From assembly GCF_963676685.1 (NCBI RefSeq), contig NC_092354.1, forward strand, positions 72,528,178-72,592,177: DNA of 64,000 nucleotides, read 5' to 3'. This DNA is from Mytilus edulis (lineage: Eukaryota; Mollusca; Bivalvia; Mytilida; Mytilidae). Positions 26,237 to 36,861 of the stretch are shown in pieces (positions within the stretch are counted from its first letter, which is position 1; every line of letters begins with the position of its first letter). The notes under the pieces are model-generated. The model saw only the letters and a program-made list of their open reading frames with translations, did not search any database and was not told the origin of the DNA. The position numbers and the translations under genes are program-made.

Positions 26237-29200
26237 CCCCCCCTTTTTAGGAAAAAATTGGTTGCTTATATAGGGAATCACTGAAGTGTGACCGGAGCGG
26301 GCCCCCTCTTAGGTCAGTCAGTGGGCCCCTACTTATGAAAATTTCTGGATCCGCCACTGATCCCGCTGCAAATGTTTGCACCTGTTCTAAGTCAGGAATC
26401 TGATGTACAGTAGTTGTCGTTTGTTTATGTAATTTATACGTACTTCTCGTTTCTCGTTGTTTTATTTTATATAGATTAGACCGTTGGTTTTCCTGTTTGA
26501 ATGGTTATACACTAGTAATTATGGGGATTTTTATAGCTTGTTGTTCGGTGTGAGCCAAGGCTCCGTGTTGAAGGCCGTACATTGAGCTATAATGGTTTAC
26601 TTTTTTTAAATTGTTATTTGGATGGAAAGTTGTCTCATTGGCACTCACACCACATCTTCCTATATCTATCTACTTTTAAAGACACTTTATAGCTGATTTT
26701 ACTTACAATGTAACAGTAAACTTGTACTGTTTTTTAAATTCATATTCAGATGCATGTAAATCAAACTTACATTGCACCAGGTGGCGGTATTCTGTAATGA
26801 ACATTTAATTTATCTAACTTTGGAAATTCTTTATAGACTAGATGATTTATAAATTCTATCCAATCACGTTCCATATCTGTCACGTTGTTTGTTTCATGCC
26901 ATGAAGCAGCATGATGCCACGCCCTTTCTGCAAAGGCAATCAGTCTGGGAAACATCATATACTCTAGCTGGTCTGTTGTTTGTACCAGCCCTGTCCACAT
27001 ATCAGCCTGTACACCTTAAAGATTATGAATACTATTATAGTGAATACTATGTCTGGTTTTTTGTTCACGCATCGGTGACAATATAAGGGAATTTGATGCG
27101 ACTGTCGTACAAGTGAGAGGTTTAGCTAGCTATAAAACCAGGTTCAATCCACCATTTTCTGCATAAGAAAATGCCTGTACCAAGTCAGGAATATGACAGT
27201 TGTTATCCATTCGTTTGATGTGTTTGAACTTTTGATTTTGCCATTTGATTAGGGACTTTCCTTTTTGAATTTTCCTTGAAGTTCACTATTTTTGTGATTT
27301 TACTTTTTATTGTACAATATAGGAAGATTTAATGGGGTTTCAAGAATTGAAAATAATGGTCAAAATGTGTAATAAATGACCAAAAAAAAAGAAAAGGAAT
27401 AGAGAAAAAATAAAGGGAAAAAAGGGTAGAGAATGAAAAAATAAGGTGCTAAAATATAAAGAATGGAAAATAATAGACAAAAATTAAAAAAAAAGAAATA
27501 CAGAAAAACTAAAGAAAAATCGAAGAATACTGAAATGAGAGACCAACAGGCATCCAGACACGTATATTGTTTGGACGGCGAGGAGTCAGGTACATGTGTC
27601 TTGGTAGGGTAATACGACTTCTTATGACATTTGCGTGCATAGAAAAAGTCTTTGCTGACGAACAATGTAAAAAAGGAACTTTAAATCAATAAGGTTTTCC
27701 GCATCGTCGTACAAGTATCTATTATTGTAGTAACAGTTCGTTCAACATGATAATATTTGCGACTGTATGCCAAAACTGATCTTCACCAATCTTTACATTC
27801 ATTACAGCAATACATGTATTTATTTGTCGATCTACTTCGTATAAATCTAGCAGTTAAAACTTAATTGGTATTCAGGAGGTATGCATCAAATTGTGAACTG
27901 TCTTCTTGAAAGATTGTTAAAGAAGGTTAACTCTGTTTGAGAAGACTTGTTGTCAGATTGATCTTAATATATTTCAGATTTTTATGTTATTATTTGTTTT
28001 CTTTTTAACCACATCGATGGTCTCTATAAGGCGTATTCATAATATGAGAGGTCGTCTGTTCGATCCCTGGATTGAAGTCACAAAACTTTGCTAGAAAAAT
28101 GGAATCCAGCACTTTCTTATTGGTTGATTTTGGAGTATGAGTACACAAAACTGACTCGAAAGTTTTATGACTTCAAAGCCTGGTCTGATCACATCATACA
28201 TTTGAGCTGTTTTATTTTCATCCACTTCGATGAGATTGATATACTTTGAATCAGGAAAATATTTCCAGGTGAGGTGATCGACCTCCTCGTGCTTTTACCC
28301 AATAAAATCTCCAAAGATGTACAATATGAAAAAATCCTAAAGGACTTCTGCTTAGCTTATTTTACAAACTTTACGTATTGACAGCCTTTCCTCTCATAAA
28401 AAGTGTGAAAACAAACAAGGATTAGTTTTTATAAGATTTTCAAATATAGTTTTTAAAACTATATGTTATGAGATATTGAAAATAAAAGAATATCTGACAT
28501 GAATTCAAAAACAGAACGTCTTTACAGGGTTCAAGCATCTACGCGTTGATCTTCACTTAAACAAATTTTGACATACAATCATTATAAATGTTGACTAACC
28601 AACAATATTCTTGGGTTTCTTTAATTCTCCATATCCATCTTTTCCTTGTAATGGATCAAATGCAAATACCATTTTAGTGTTGATGAATTCAGTAGCCCAT
28701 TTCGATCCCCTTTCGTCTGTGTCTTTATTGTAAGGGTGGTCAAAATGGTAAAGGGAATCTGGGCTATTTATAACCTGTCAGGCAATGAAATACAATCAAC
28801 ATAAATATACCGCAGAAGAACACGTCATGTACTTAAAAATATGTACAAATGAATATTATCCGTATAATGACCTTTAGTTGTTCCTATGCAGATCAATTTT
28901 GGTTTTGATAAAGAATGCCCTGCTTACTCAATTTTCGAAAATTACGCAAACTTTGAAAAATCTACTAAATTACATTGCACATATATGTATGTAGCTTTAT
29001 ACTTCATACTTTACAAATTATAAAATTAAACACGAAATGTTCATGGCGAATAATTTTGTTCATCAACAATATTTAAATGTTCATACACATATTGAAGTGT
29101 AAAGGCACAGACGCTCTCAAATGTACGTACTCTGAAAAGGTGGTTAAGTCTCTTTGCATTGGAATGGAATTGTAATTTTCATGGGTAAACCCTTACATGT

Positions 29201-32200
29201 ACCTTGTATCCTGAATTGGCCAGTTTAAACAATGCTTTATTTTCTTCCTGATATACAAAGGCATACACACTTCTGAAAAATAAAAAATGACAGCTATACT
29301 TAGAAATAAGAAGATGTAGTATGAGTGCCAATGTGAATGAGACAATTCTTGCATGCTTACACATCTATTTTACTAAGTGTTCATGCACAAGTGAAAAAAA
29401 GTATAGCTGCATAATTTTGTTTATATATGCAATGTATATCGTCCTTTATAAGTGCTTTCAACAAAGTTATGTTTGCCTTTCGACTGTGTCTGGGTTTTTT
29501 TTACTCCTATAGGCAGACTATATGAAATATAACGATTGAAATGGTGTTAAAGAAATTATGTTTACAATTAGTGCCACAATAACAATCAGAATAGGCGAAA
29601 ATATTTTATCTGAAAATAGTTAAAATAAAAAAATGAAAATTGTCGGAGAAAACCAATTTTTTACCTGTTTTCTTGTGCAATATTTCCCATGCTCTCTATA
29701 ATATACGGTGTTTTGTCCGGTTTCAAAAAACTGTCTTCCCATGCTCCAAAAGAGACATTGGAAAATTGTTTCTTTTGAAAAAAACGCTGAATAAATAATT
29801 GCATTAGATCAGTTTTGTTGTCTTTGCATTTCATACCCTGTAGTGCTGGTTTAGGTATTTTATCTCCTCCAAAATGAAACAACGTTAATGGCTGTATGTC
29901 TTTGTGTGCTTCAACAACAGTTCCTATAACTGTATCTACAAAAGCGTATAGCCCGTCACGACATGGATTAGCAATATTATCATTATATCCCTGGGTCGAC
30001 CTGTAGTTGTTACCATCAGTCTTGTCGGTCATTTTGTACTGGTCACGTGGTGTTCCCTTGTGGCTTGCACGCAGGGAAATAGATTTTAATGCAGCGCGCA
30101 TGTGACTTGGCATATCTATTTCCGGTATAACTTGAATATGGCGTTGATTTGCATGCTTGAGAATTTCCCTGTAGTCACTTATGTTGTAAAATCCAGGACC
30201 CTGATCGTCAATATTCGGCCTGGATCCGAACGAAGGCATGAGACATAATGTTTCTGATTCGTCGTGACATCTTTTAGATCCTAACTACAAAATAACATTG
30301 CATATTGTACAACAGCTTCCTTAATTAAAATATCAAAGTCAAACAAGTTAAAAGTAGTTTGCTGAGAGAAGCCAAGAAATTAGCGTCAACTGTTAAAAAT
30401 TAAATTGAAATCGAACTTTACACTACATAAAAAAAATATAGAGCATATGAATAAGAGGATGTTAAATGAGTGCCAATAAGACAACTCTCCGTCCAAGTCA
30501 CAATGTATAAAAACGTGAACAATTATAGGCAAAAGTACGGTCTTCAACACGAAGCTTTGGCTCACAAAGAACAGCAAGCTATAACAGACCGCAAAATTAC
30601 AAGTGTAATCCTATACAAACTTATATACAAACGGTCTAATTCATATCAAAAACGGAAAGGAGGAACACCTATGAACTAAACCATCCCTTACGGACACAGA
30701 CAAAACGTTACCAGCTAAATGAGAATTCATTTTCAAAGACTTAGATGGATATTCAGATGAAGTAAAATGTTTTGTGTTGAGTGTGTTTGTTTGTTTGTTT
30801 GTTTGTTTGTTTGTTGTTTTTTTTTTGGTTTTTTTTTCAATATTTTATATTTAAGATAAAGATGAAGGCTCAGAGGATGTGTAGTCTATAATTTAATTAA
30901 ATTTTCTTCAAATTCATATAAAAATTGTTAATTCAATAACACCGTTCTGAAACATACTAAGGGAGCTACCATGTGATTTTTAGGGGGGTGGAGGGGGTTT
31001 GGAATGAATTTTGAAAAAAAAATAGGCAGGACAGGAATTTTGAGTAAAAAAAAAAGGCAGAATGAGAAACTTGCAAAAAAAAAAAATCAGGATGACAATT
31101 TAGGTAAAAAAAAGTCAGGATAAACTAACAAAAACATAAAGGCAGGACCGAATAGAGTGAAAAAATAAAAAAGCAAGACAGAGATTACAGCTAAAAAAAA
31201 TGCAGGACAAATTTTTTCATCCTAGCCCCCCCATAAAAATCAAATGGTAGCCTCCCTAACACTTTTGAAATTAAATACGTCTTACCTGTGTAAGTTCCGG
31301 TATATCAGGTATTTCTAGCCTCCAGCCTTCATCATCACTCAGATGAAAATGAAACTTGTTTAATTTATACATAGCCATCACATCTAGAAGTTTAAAGATT
31401 GTTTCCTTCGGATGAAAGTTTCTAGCAACGTCCAACATAACACCACGATATTTAAATCTTGGTCTATCTTTTATAGTTACACTATTTAATATAATAGGAC
31501 CAGATCCTTGTATGTTGTCTGCCATACTGAGTAATGTTTGGACACCATTGAATACACCGTGTCCCGTTGTAGCTGTTATCTGAATCTCCGTAGATATGCC
31601 GTCAATTTTTAGCTCGTATGCTTCATCACTTTCTGCTGATTTAGTGTTCTTAAAGATCAGCTTCCCTTTAACCAACTTTATCACTTTATTGAGAGATTGG
31701 GTTGTAGCAACTTTTACTTTTAGAGCATCTATAATAGTTGAAAAGTCAGTTTTACTACGTACATAATGGTATGTCCTGACAACTGATATATGAAAACTTT
31801 TGTCCAATTGATTAACAGTTTATTGGTGTTTGTTATATTTTTTTGGTCGTTAAACTTGAGTTTTCCTCAAACAAGTTTCAATAGTCAACATTCGAAAACT
31901 GTACCGGATATGTTTTGATATAAATGAACGAAATCACAAAAAAACTTTAAAAAAAAAAGAACACTATGAGTATCAGTAATAGTGTGTGTATTATATATAT
32001 TTTTTTTAAATATCGTATTTTCAGCATTGTCACCAAATTCGACTGAAACGTTTTTATACGAGTAACATGGCGGACGTAAATTAAAGCCCCAGTCACACTG
32101 TCACGTTTTGAATAAAAATATCCCGCTATTTTGAAAGCTAGGTTAACTAGGTTTGTGCTACGATCATATCACGTTTTGCTACGTATTAGTACGCGTATAC

Positions 32201-34339
32201 ACACGTTTCCACCACGCATTGATACGTTTCGATACATAGTAAGCACGTTTTGTTACGTTCCGCTAAGCTTTGATACGTGTTTACTAGGTTTCTACTGCGT
32301 TTTAATTTTCGCTACGTTTGTTGCTAAATTTTCAAAACATACGGGGCAGGTCCTGTTTTGCAAAAAGGACCGCTACGTTTCGATACGCTTCGTTACGTAT
32401 ATTCCCGCAGTTTCCCTACGCTTTCTAATTGTAGTAAAACGTAGCTCTTGAAACGTGACAGTGTGACTGGGGCTTTAGCAGGTTCCTGCTTGAATGTTTT
32501 TACACAACGTGCGGCCCGCTACGTGATACAAGTCGTACATTGATCTATAATTGTTCATTTTTTGTTTAAATTGTGACTTGAATGGAGAGTTGTCTTATTG
32601 GCACTCATATTACATCTTCTCATATCCATATTTGACTACTAGATCCTGCTAAAATCGGAGCACTGGAGCTGATTCATAGATTTTGATGTGTCTTGCCTTG
32701 ACAATATTTAGTTTTCTGTATAGTAATTTGTGGATCGTCATTTTTATTTTACTCCTTCAAGTCCTTTTGGTTATGGTATCTCTTACTTTTTATTTGTGTT
32801 GTCCATTATTTCTCTGGAGTACTGTTCACCCTTTTTCTCCTACATAAATGTTTGTATTTGTTATGGGGATGCAACACCTATTTTATTCATGTCTTTACAA
32901 ACTGTATGGACAGAGCATGTTTTGATGTATGTACAATGTAAGCGGTTGAGCATTTCCATGTACTTCCTTATTATTCAGTCGAATTTCAATATACATAATA
33001 GATATAGAATGCAATTACAAGGTCAAATAAGTATTAGGTTCAGCATTATACAACCTGCTCTGTGACTGTCTTAAAGTTTTGCATAGACAGGCATTCAGTT
33101 ATCCTACCTAGGAGTTCAAAAACATTTAAAATTACATCAGTCAACTCGGCGGATTCGTACCTCCATCTAGAAGAGTAGCGATTCCGTACCTCCATCTAGA
33201 AGAGTAGCGGATTCATCCGAGGATTGCCGATTGCAAAAATTGGATACGCAAGAAGCAATTTGTACTAATAAGAAGGTGATGTATAGAATGATAAGTGGTT
33301 ATATAAATCGTACCTGCTAAATACGTCACTTCGTCTGGAAACTCGGCAGATGTCTGTATCGTCCACTCTTCTGGTTTCAATATTATGGTTTTATTAGACA
33401 TTACAACTGTCTCCTCCGGTGAAGGGACGACATATTTGTGAGTCCCTTTTAAGTCAGTGTGATTATCATTTATTGCATACCGTTCTTTCGATGTCAGCTG
33501 ACTTCCAAATGGTTTTACAAAATTTAAATTTTCTCCTTTGGTGCTTTCAATAATTTTTGGTTTTGATTTTGAACCGACAACATACCAATTAGAAAATGAA
33601 TTGGTCCTAGATCTTTGTAATTTGGTGGCTGTAAGTGGAAATTTTATTTTTCTACCTGCTTCGAAAAATATGAAAAATGAGTTGCGAGGATAAATGCAAT
33701 AGAGTGAACCGGAAACGAGCGTCAAAATGAAATTTTGATCCTCTCCGACTACAACATTTTTAGGATATGAATCATTTATATTTTTCAGGTTTGGATTCAA
33801 GATGCTCGTCTGAGAGAAGTAGATTTTCCAATCTGTTTGTGAAATCCTTTTTGGTCCTGTATTTTTTAAGAATAATATGTGTTCAGTATTGTAGTGTGGA
33901 TCGTCTTTGACCGTCCATATCACATCTAGGTACTTTGCTAAGTAGTTTATTATCTCTTGGTCAGTGCTAACGTTCACTAAGAAAAGAAAAAAATGAAAGA
34001 AAAAAATATATGAAAAAATACCATAGACTTAGATATAAATTTGACATCATATAAATACAACTGAGAAAAAAACAACTAAACTGTTAGAGCTTACTATGTG
34101 TTTTTGCTCATTGTTGAATGTCAAACGATTTTGTTGCGTTACTTGTTTTGGTACAAGCTTTGGAATTGTGTAACAGGCTGTTATCAACAATTGACTTATA
34201 ACAAATCATGCCTTCCGTGTACCTGTTATCCGTTATGTTTGATTGCAGATAGTTCCAATTGCTTTTACTCCAAAACACATTCATTAACATTGTGCATTGA
34301 TGGGGACCCGAATTAAGGGGCCCCAAGTCGAAATTCGCA

Positions 34340-34392
<53 letters not shown>

Positions 34393-36861
34393 ATCTGTCT
34401 TTCTTTCTTTCTCTCAAATTGCCTTTATACGTTCACTACATTTTAAAGATCAAATACTGTTTATTAATGTATGGCTTGCTACCTTTTGTGTTTGCATGAA
34501 TGTTTCTTAAGTTAACAACTTACATGTACCATTCTGTTGTTTTACTTGCGATTCCTGTTTGATGTCTCTTTTTGTGATGTCATTTCTTTGTGGAATTTGA
34601 CTACAAACAATAATAGATTATAACTGTAAACATATTGTAGTGTTTAGTAGAATATAGAGTTTTATCGCACCGCGGGTAAATTATCACACCCTATGAGACC
34701 GTAGGGGGGTAGTAAATTCCATAGGGGGTTCATGACGCGTTAATGGTGACGTCATCTATTAATGTTGTAGTGTTTCATTGTTTATTTTTCAACAAAACGC
34801 AGCAGAAAAGTCCACCGTGCGATAAATTCTTTATACGGTTAACTACTGACCCCTTACGAATCCATAGAGGGTGTCGGCCTCACCCCCTATGGATTTTACT
34901 AACCCTCTATGGATTCGTAGGGGGTCAGTAGCGAACCATATAACTTATATTATCTTTAGCAAATCACACTGCAATGTACGATCAGAGGTTCCTGATCACA
35001 TTTCAGTATAATTCAACTTTAAAATCTGTGAAATATTCTGTTGTAGAATAAACTAGAGGCTCTAAAGAGCCTGTGTCGCTCACCTTGGTCTATGTGCATA
35101 TTAAACAAAGGACAGGGGGGGGGGGGGCAGCAACCCAACAACTAGTTGTCCAATTCATCTGAAAATTTCAGGCCAGATAGATATCGACTTGATAAACAAT
35201 ACAACCCGCAATCAGATTTGCTCTTAATGCTTTTGTTTCAGAGTTATAAGCAAAAATCTACATTTTACCCATGTGTTCTATTTTTAGCCATGGCGACCAT
35301 CCAGGTCACCGGACACAATTTTTAAACCAGATACCCTAGTGATGATTGTGGCCAAGTTTGGTTAAATATGGCCCAGTAGTTTCAGAGAAGAAGATTTTTG
35401 TAAAAGTTAACGACGACGGACGACGGACGCTAAGTGATAGGAAAAGCTTTGGGCCAGGTGAGCTAAAAAGGAAATCAGTTATGGTTATGTGTATGCGAAA
35501 CAATTTGATAAAAGTGAAGTACCCGAAATGTATAGTGAACGCGAAAGGTAATATACGAGGTCAAACAAGTACAATTATCCCATGAATAAATATACTATAA
35601 TTGTACACGCGTGTTACCATCTAAATAGTAAACAATATAAACTAAACGGTCTGAGAAACATTCTTACCAAGTCTGAGGTATGTTCTCCAGGATTCGGAAG
35701 ATGTTTTAAAACAGTGTACGAAAGACGAAAAAGGACGACACCAACGTACAAATGTATAGTAGAGAACAACAAAATAATCAGCAACAGAAAATAACGGACT
35801 GCAAATCCGACGAAAACTATTTCAAGAAAGTTTTTATTTCCAGAAACTGAATCTCTTTTCTTCTTTCCAAATCTTGTTTAGTTTGTTTATGCATTTTTTT
35901 TAGTTTAGTAGTTGTAAGAATTTCTATTTCTGCGTTTTGTTTGTTAATTAACCAGTCTAAAGCTATAGCGAACAATAAGCAAGCAGTATGTGTGTGTGTT
36001 TTTATGTGTGTTTTTAAAATTATTTCAAACACACCATACTTACCTTGTTTCGGCAGACTTTGGTTGAGTGGTCCTAAAAATATGAACAAGTGTTTTTACT
36101 ATGACCCTTCGTAAAATTCATTGTTATCATAATTATAATACTTATCTTCTACTGTTCAATATGGAACTTTGAAAGGTAAAACCTCAAATCATGTGTTATC
36201 AAAGAGGTTGACTTACATGTGAATATGATATTATCCAATTTATATATATAAAAGAAGGTTAATTGAGACCGTTTTTTTGTTGTTTTTTTTTGGGGGGGGG
36301 GGGGGGGGGCGGTATTCATTTCGGTATTTTTCATATCTGATACACCGTTCTTTCTCTATTCTTTTTTTCTACAATTATGATATCAATTTGTTTTTATATT
36401 TTGTTCCTCAAATTGTCCGCGTTTATTTCGCCTGTCCCAAGTCAGGAGCCTGTGTTCTTTGTTAGTCTTGTATGATTTTTAATTTTAGTTCGTCTATATA
36501 TTTTGGAGTTTAGTATGACGTCAATGATTACTGAACAAGTACACACTTTTGTTTAGGAGCCAGCTGAAACAAGTGTCCGATGCGATTTTCCCCTGCTGTA
36601 TTGAAGACCATATAGGTAGGCTTTGGCTGTTTTCTGCTCTTTGATTGGGTTGTTATCTCTTTGACACAATCCCCATTTCCATTCTCAATTTTATCTAATT
36701 CATTGGGTTTTTTCCCTCATTAAGTCCCGTTCATACTCTCACATAAATTCAACTTACCAGTGGTAATGAAAGATATCACTAATGCTAATGAAATGTAAAC
36801 AGATGGCTATGGCAAATACTCCTATTACTAGACTACGAAATTGTGTCAGTTTTAGACCCAT
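22708..36861 (-). CDS. GH20 beta-N-acetylhexosaminidase-like protein with altered active site (gene 1)
   Basis: Ten exons on the minus strand: 36861-36758, 36073-36044, 33966-33314, 31782-31286, 30284-29665, 29272-29203, 28774-28600, 27014-26771, 24772-24629, 22765-22708. All have GT-AG borders and compatible phases: 2595 nt, 864 aa. Exon 1 encodes a signal peptide or anchor (LVIGVFAIAICLHFI). Exon 3 carries the CHB_HEX N-terminal domain (LDVIWTVKDD), exon 4 the GH20b domain and the start of the barrel (YRGVMLDVARNFHPKET, KFHFHLSDDEGWRLEI). Exon 5 carries EIDMPSH, HFGGDK and GAWEDS; exons 9-10 the C-terminal domain. Family members remove terminal GlcNAc from chitin oligomers and glycans using an Asp-Glu pair. 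Here the Glu is Lys (residue 570), the usual Trp is Tyr642, the usual Tyr is His668 and the Glu of LWxE is Gly725, so hydrolytic activity is doubtful. Exons 1-2 and the exon 3 acceptor (the second of two AGs, 10 nt apart) are less certain than the rest. Confidence 0.88.
22892..23051. mobile_element. hAT-like MITE with 5-bp target duplication, copy 1
   Basis: AGACG at 22887-22891 is repeated at 23052-23056. The ends are CAGAGG.GGATTTAG and CTGGATCCGCCACTG, i.e. inverted repeats near CAGTGGCGGAT. A second copy at 26188-26359 has its own duplication, ATCCC. Both contain a G-run then C-run centre and GGAATCACyGAAGyGTGAC. Non-coding. Confidence 0.75.
23624..23722 (-). repeat. Family A retroposon 3' fragment
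   Basis: Starts at AGATGTGGTATGAGTGCCAA like the other copies and breaks off after ~100 bp. Inferred sense strand is minus. Confidence 0.6.
24037..24209. mobile_element. MITE with GCCGTTTCA-type ends, copy 2 (intact)
   Basis: Ends are GCCGTTTCAGAATCTAA and TTAGATTATGAAACGGC. It is the uninterrupted counterpart of the copy split by the pearl-like element at 18358-19405 and shows sequence running straight through that insertion site. It lies in the last intron of the GH20 gene. Confidence 0.7.
24428..24591. mobile_element. MITE with GCCGTTTCA-type ends, copy 3 (diverged)
   Basis: Same ends (GCCGTTTCAGAATC / GGTTCTGAAACAGC) and the internal CCAATGACGTTACCTTATTT block, with many substitutions. 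It stops about 40 bp short of the penultimate GH20 exon at 24629. Confidence 0.65.
24978..25225 (-). repeat. Dispersed repeat family B, longer copy
   Basis: Shares GGGACGAAAGATACCA and GACAACGCCATGGCTAAAAA with the 19681-19865 copy and extends further to CTCCGGAAGGGTAGGCAGAT. It lies in an intron of the GH20 gene. Confidence 0.6.
25690..26007. mobile_element. TIR element with interior built of AATTCGAATT-like motifs
   Basis: Terminal inverted repeats GTTCACACG (25696) and CGTGTGAAC (25993-26001). The ~290-bp interior is dominated by variants of AATTCGAATT and CGATTCGCATT in both orientations. No ORF. Compare 32092-32477, which has the same architecture with a different motif. Confidence 0.6.
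26188..26359. mobile_element. hAT-like MITE with 5-bp target duplication, copy 2
   Basis: ATCCC at 26183-26187 is repeated at 26360-26364. Ends match copy 1 at 22892-23051. The centre is an exceptionally long G run followed by C9, which may be hard to sequence and assemble exactly. Confidence 0.75.
26425..26675 (+). repeat. Family A retroposon fragment
   Basis: Ends CATTGGCACTCACACCACAT then CTTCCTATATCTAT, the shared 3' terminus. It contains GTGTGAGCCAAGGCTCCGTG. One of the longer copies, immediately downstream of the hAT-like MITE. Confidence 0.65.
28071..28177. repeat. Foldback element in a GH20 intron
   Basis: Arms TTGAAGTCACAAAACTTT and AAAGTTTTATGACTTCAA are complementary with one mismatch and enclose ~70 bp. 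No target duplication assigned. Confidence 0.5.
29665..30284 (-). CDS. GH20 catalytic exon (exon 5 of gene 1), acid/base Glu replaced by Lys
   Basis: This exon is part of the 22708-36861 gene and is listed because it carries the key change. It begins after TATTTTGTAG with LGSKRCHDESETLCLMP, a close match to the chitobiase loop after the first barrel strands. It includes PEIDMPSH, the disulfide-prone NPCRDG, and LTLFHFGGDKIP. In the family the last motif is HFGGDE, the Asp stabilising the oxazolinium intermediate and the Glu acting as acid/base. The codon is AAA on the coding strand (GAA in a normal enzyme), so a single G-to-A change explains it. GAWEDS further on keeps the expected Trp. Confidence 0.9.
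30445..30690 (-). repeat. Family A retroposon fragment
   Basis: Begins AGAGGATGTTAAATGAGTGC and runs through AGCAAGCTATAACAGACC and CAAACGGTCTAATTCATA. Intronic, inferred sense minus. Confidence 0.6.
30785..31250. repeat. Low-complexity stretch in GH20 intron
   Basis: A (GTTT)n run at 30785-30815 and T runs. From about 30960 an A-rich tract repeats GGCAGGA / GTCAGGA-like blocks separated by A6-A10, ending in CCATAAAAATCAAATGGTAG. The outer parts AGCTACCATGTGATTTTTAG and its near-complement form ~20-bp inverted ends, suggesting a small degenerate MITE. Confidence 0.4.
32092..32477. mobile_element. TIR element with interior built of TACGTTT-like motifs
   Basis: Near-perfect terminal inverted repeats: TAAAGCCCCAGTCACACTGT followed by CACGTTT on the left, and AAACGTGACAGTGTGACTGG followed by GGCTTTA on the right. 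The ~330-bp interior consists of roughly twenty degenerate CTACGTTT / GATACG motifs. TA at both outer ends is compatible with a TA target duplication but not proof. The 106-aa ORF at 32131-32451 is an open frame through the repeats. Confidence 0.75.
32520..32640 (+). repeat. Family A retroposon fragment
   Basis: Ends GGAGAGTTGTCTTATTGGCA ... ACATCTTCTCATATCC. Directly follows the TIR element at 32092-32477. Confidence 0.55.
34344..34413. repeat. (CTTT)n microsatellite
   Basis: About 16 CTTT units with two interruptions, in the intron between exons 2 and 3 of the GH20 gene. Confidence 0.9.
34837..34937. repeat. Foldback around CCTCTATGGATTCGTA
   Basis: Arms CTACTGACCCCTTACGAATC and GATTCGTAGGGGGTCAGTAG are complementary apart from one base. 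The loop itself repeats the CCCTATGGATT motif. Related text (CCCTATGAGACCGTAGGGGG) lies just upstream at about 34688, so the full element may start near 34660. Confidence 0.6.
35055..35467 (+). mobile_element. HINE-like element (CTAGAGGCTCTAAAGAGCC type)
   Basis: Starts CTAGAGGCTCTAAAGAGCCT and GTGTCGCTCACCTTG, and ends GGGCCAGGTGAGCTAAAAA, with GACGACGGACGACGGACG just before the end. This start/end pair is a very common bivalve repeat that I associate with non-autonomous Helentrons (from memory). The 79-aa ORF at 35346 is a read-through of it. Confidence 0.6.
36429..36694 (+). mobile_element. Naiad 3'-end fragment
   Basis: From CGCCTGTCCCAAGTCAGGAG to CATTCTCAATTTTAT, the shared 3' terminus. 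It sits in the first intron of the GH20 gene, 64 bp from exon 1. Confidence 0.65.

Noticed and set aside
26205-26245. Very long G run followed by a C run as a G-quadruplex regulatory element
   Set aside because: It is the centre of a MITE whose other copy has a much shorter run; length may also be an assembly artefact.
31783-31807. ATG-like start for the GH20b exon (MDKSF...)
   Set aside because: These codons lie in the intron; the acceptor ATATATCAG at 31783-31785 gives the only phase that joins the preceding exon.
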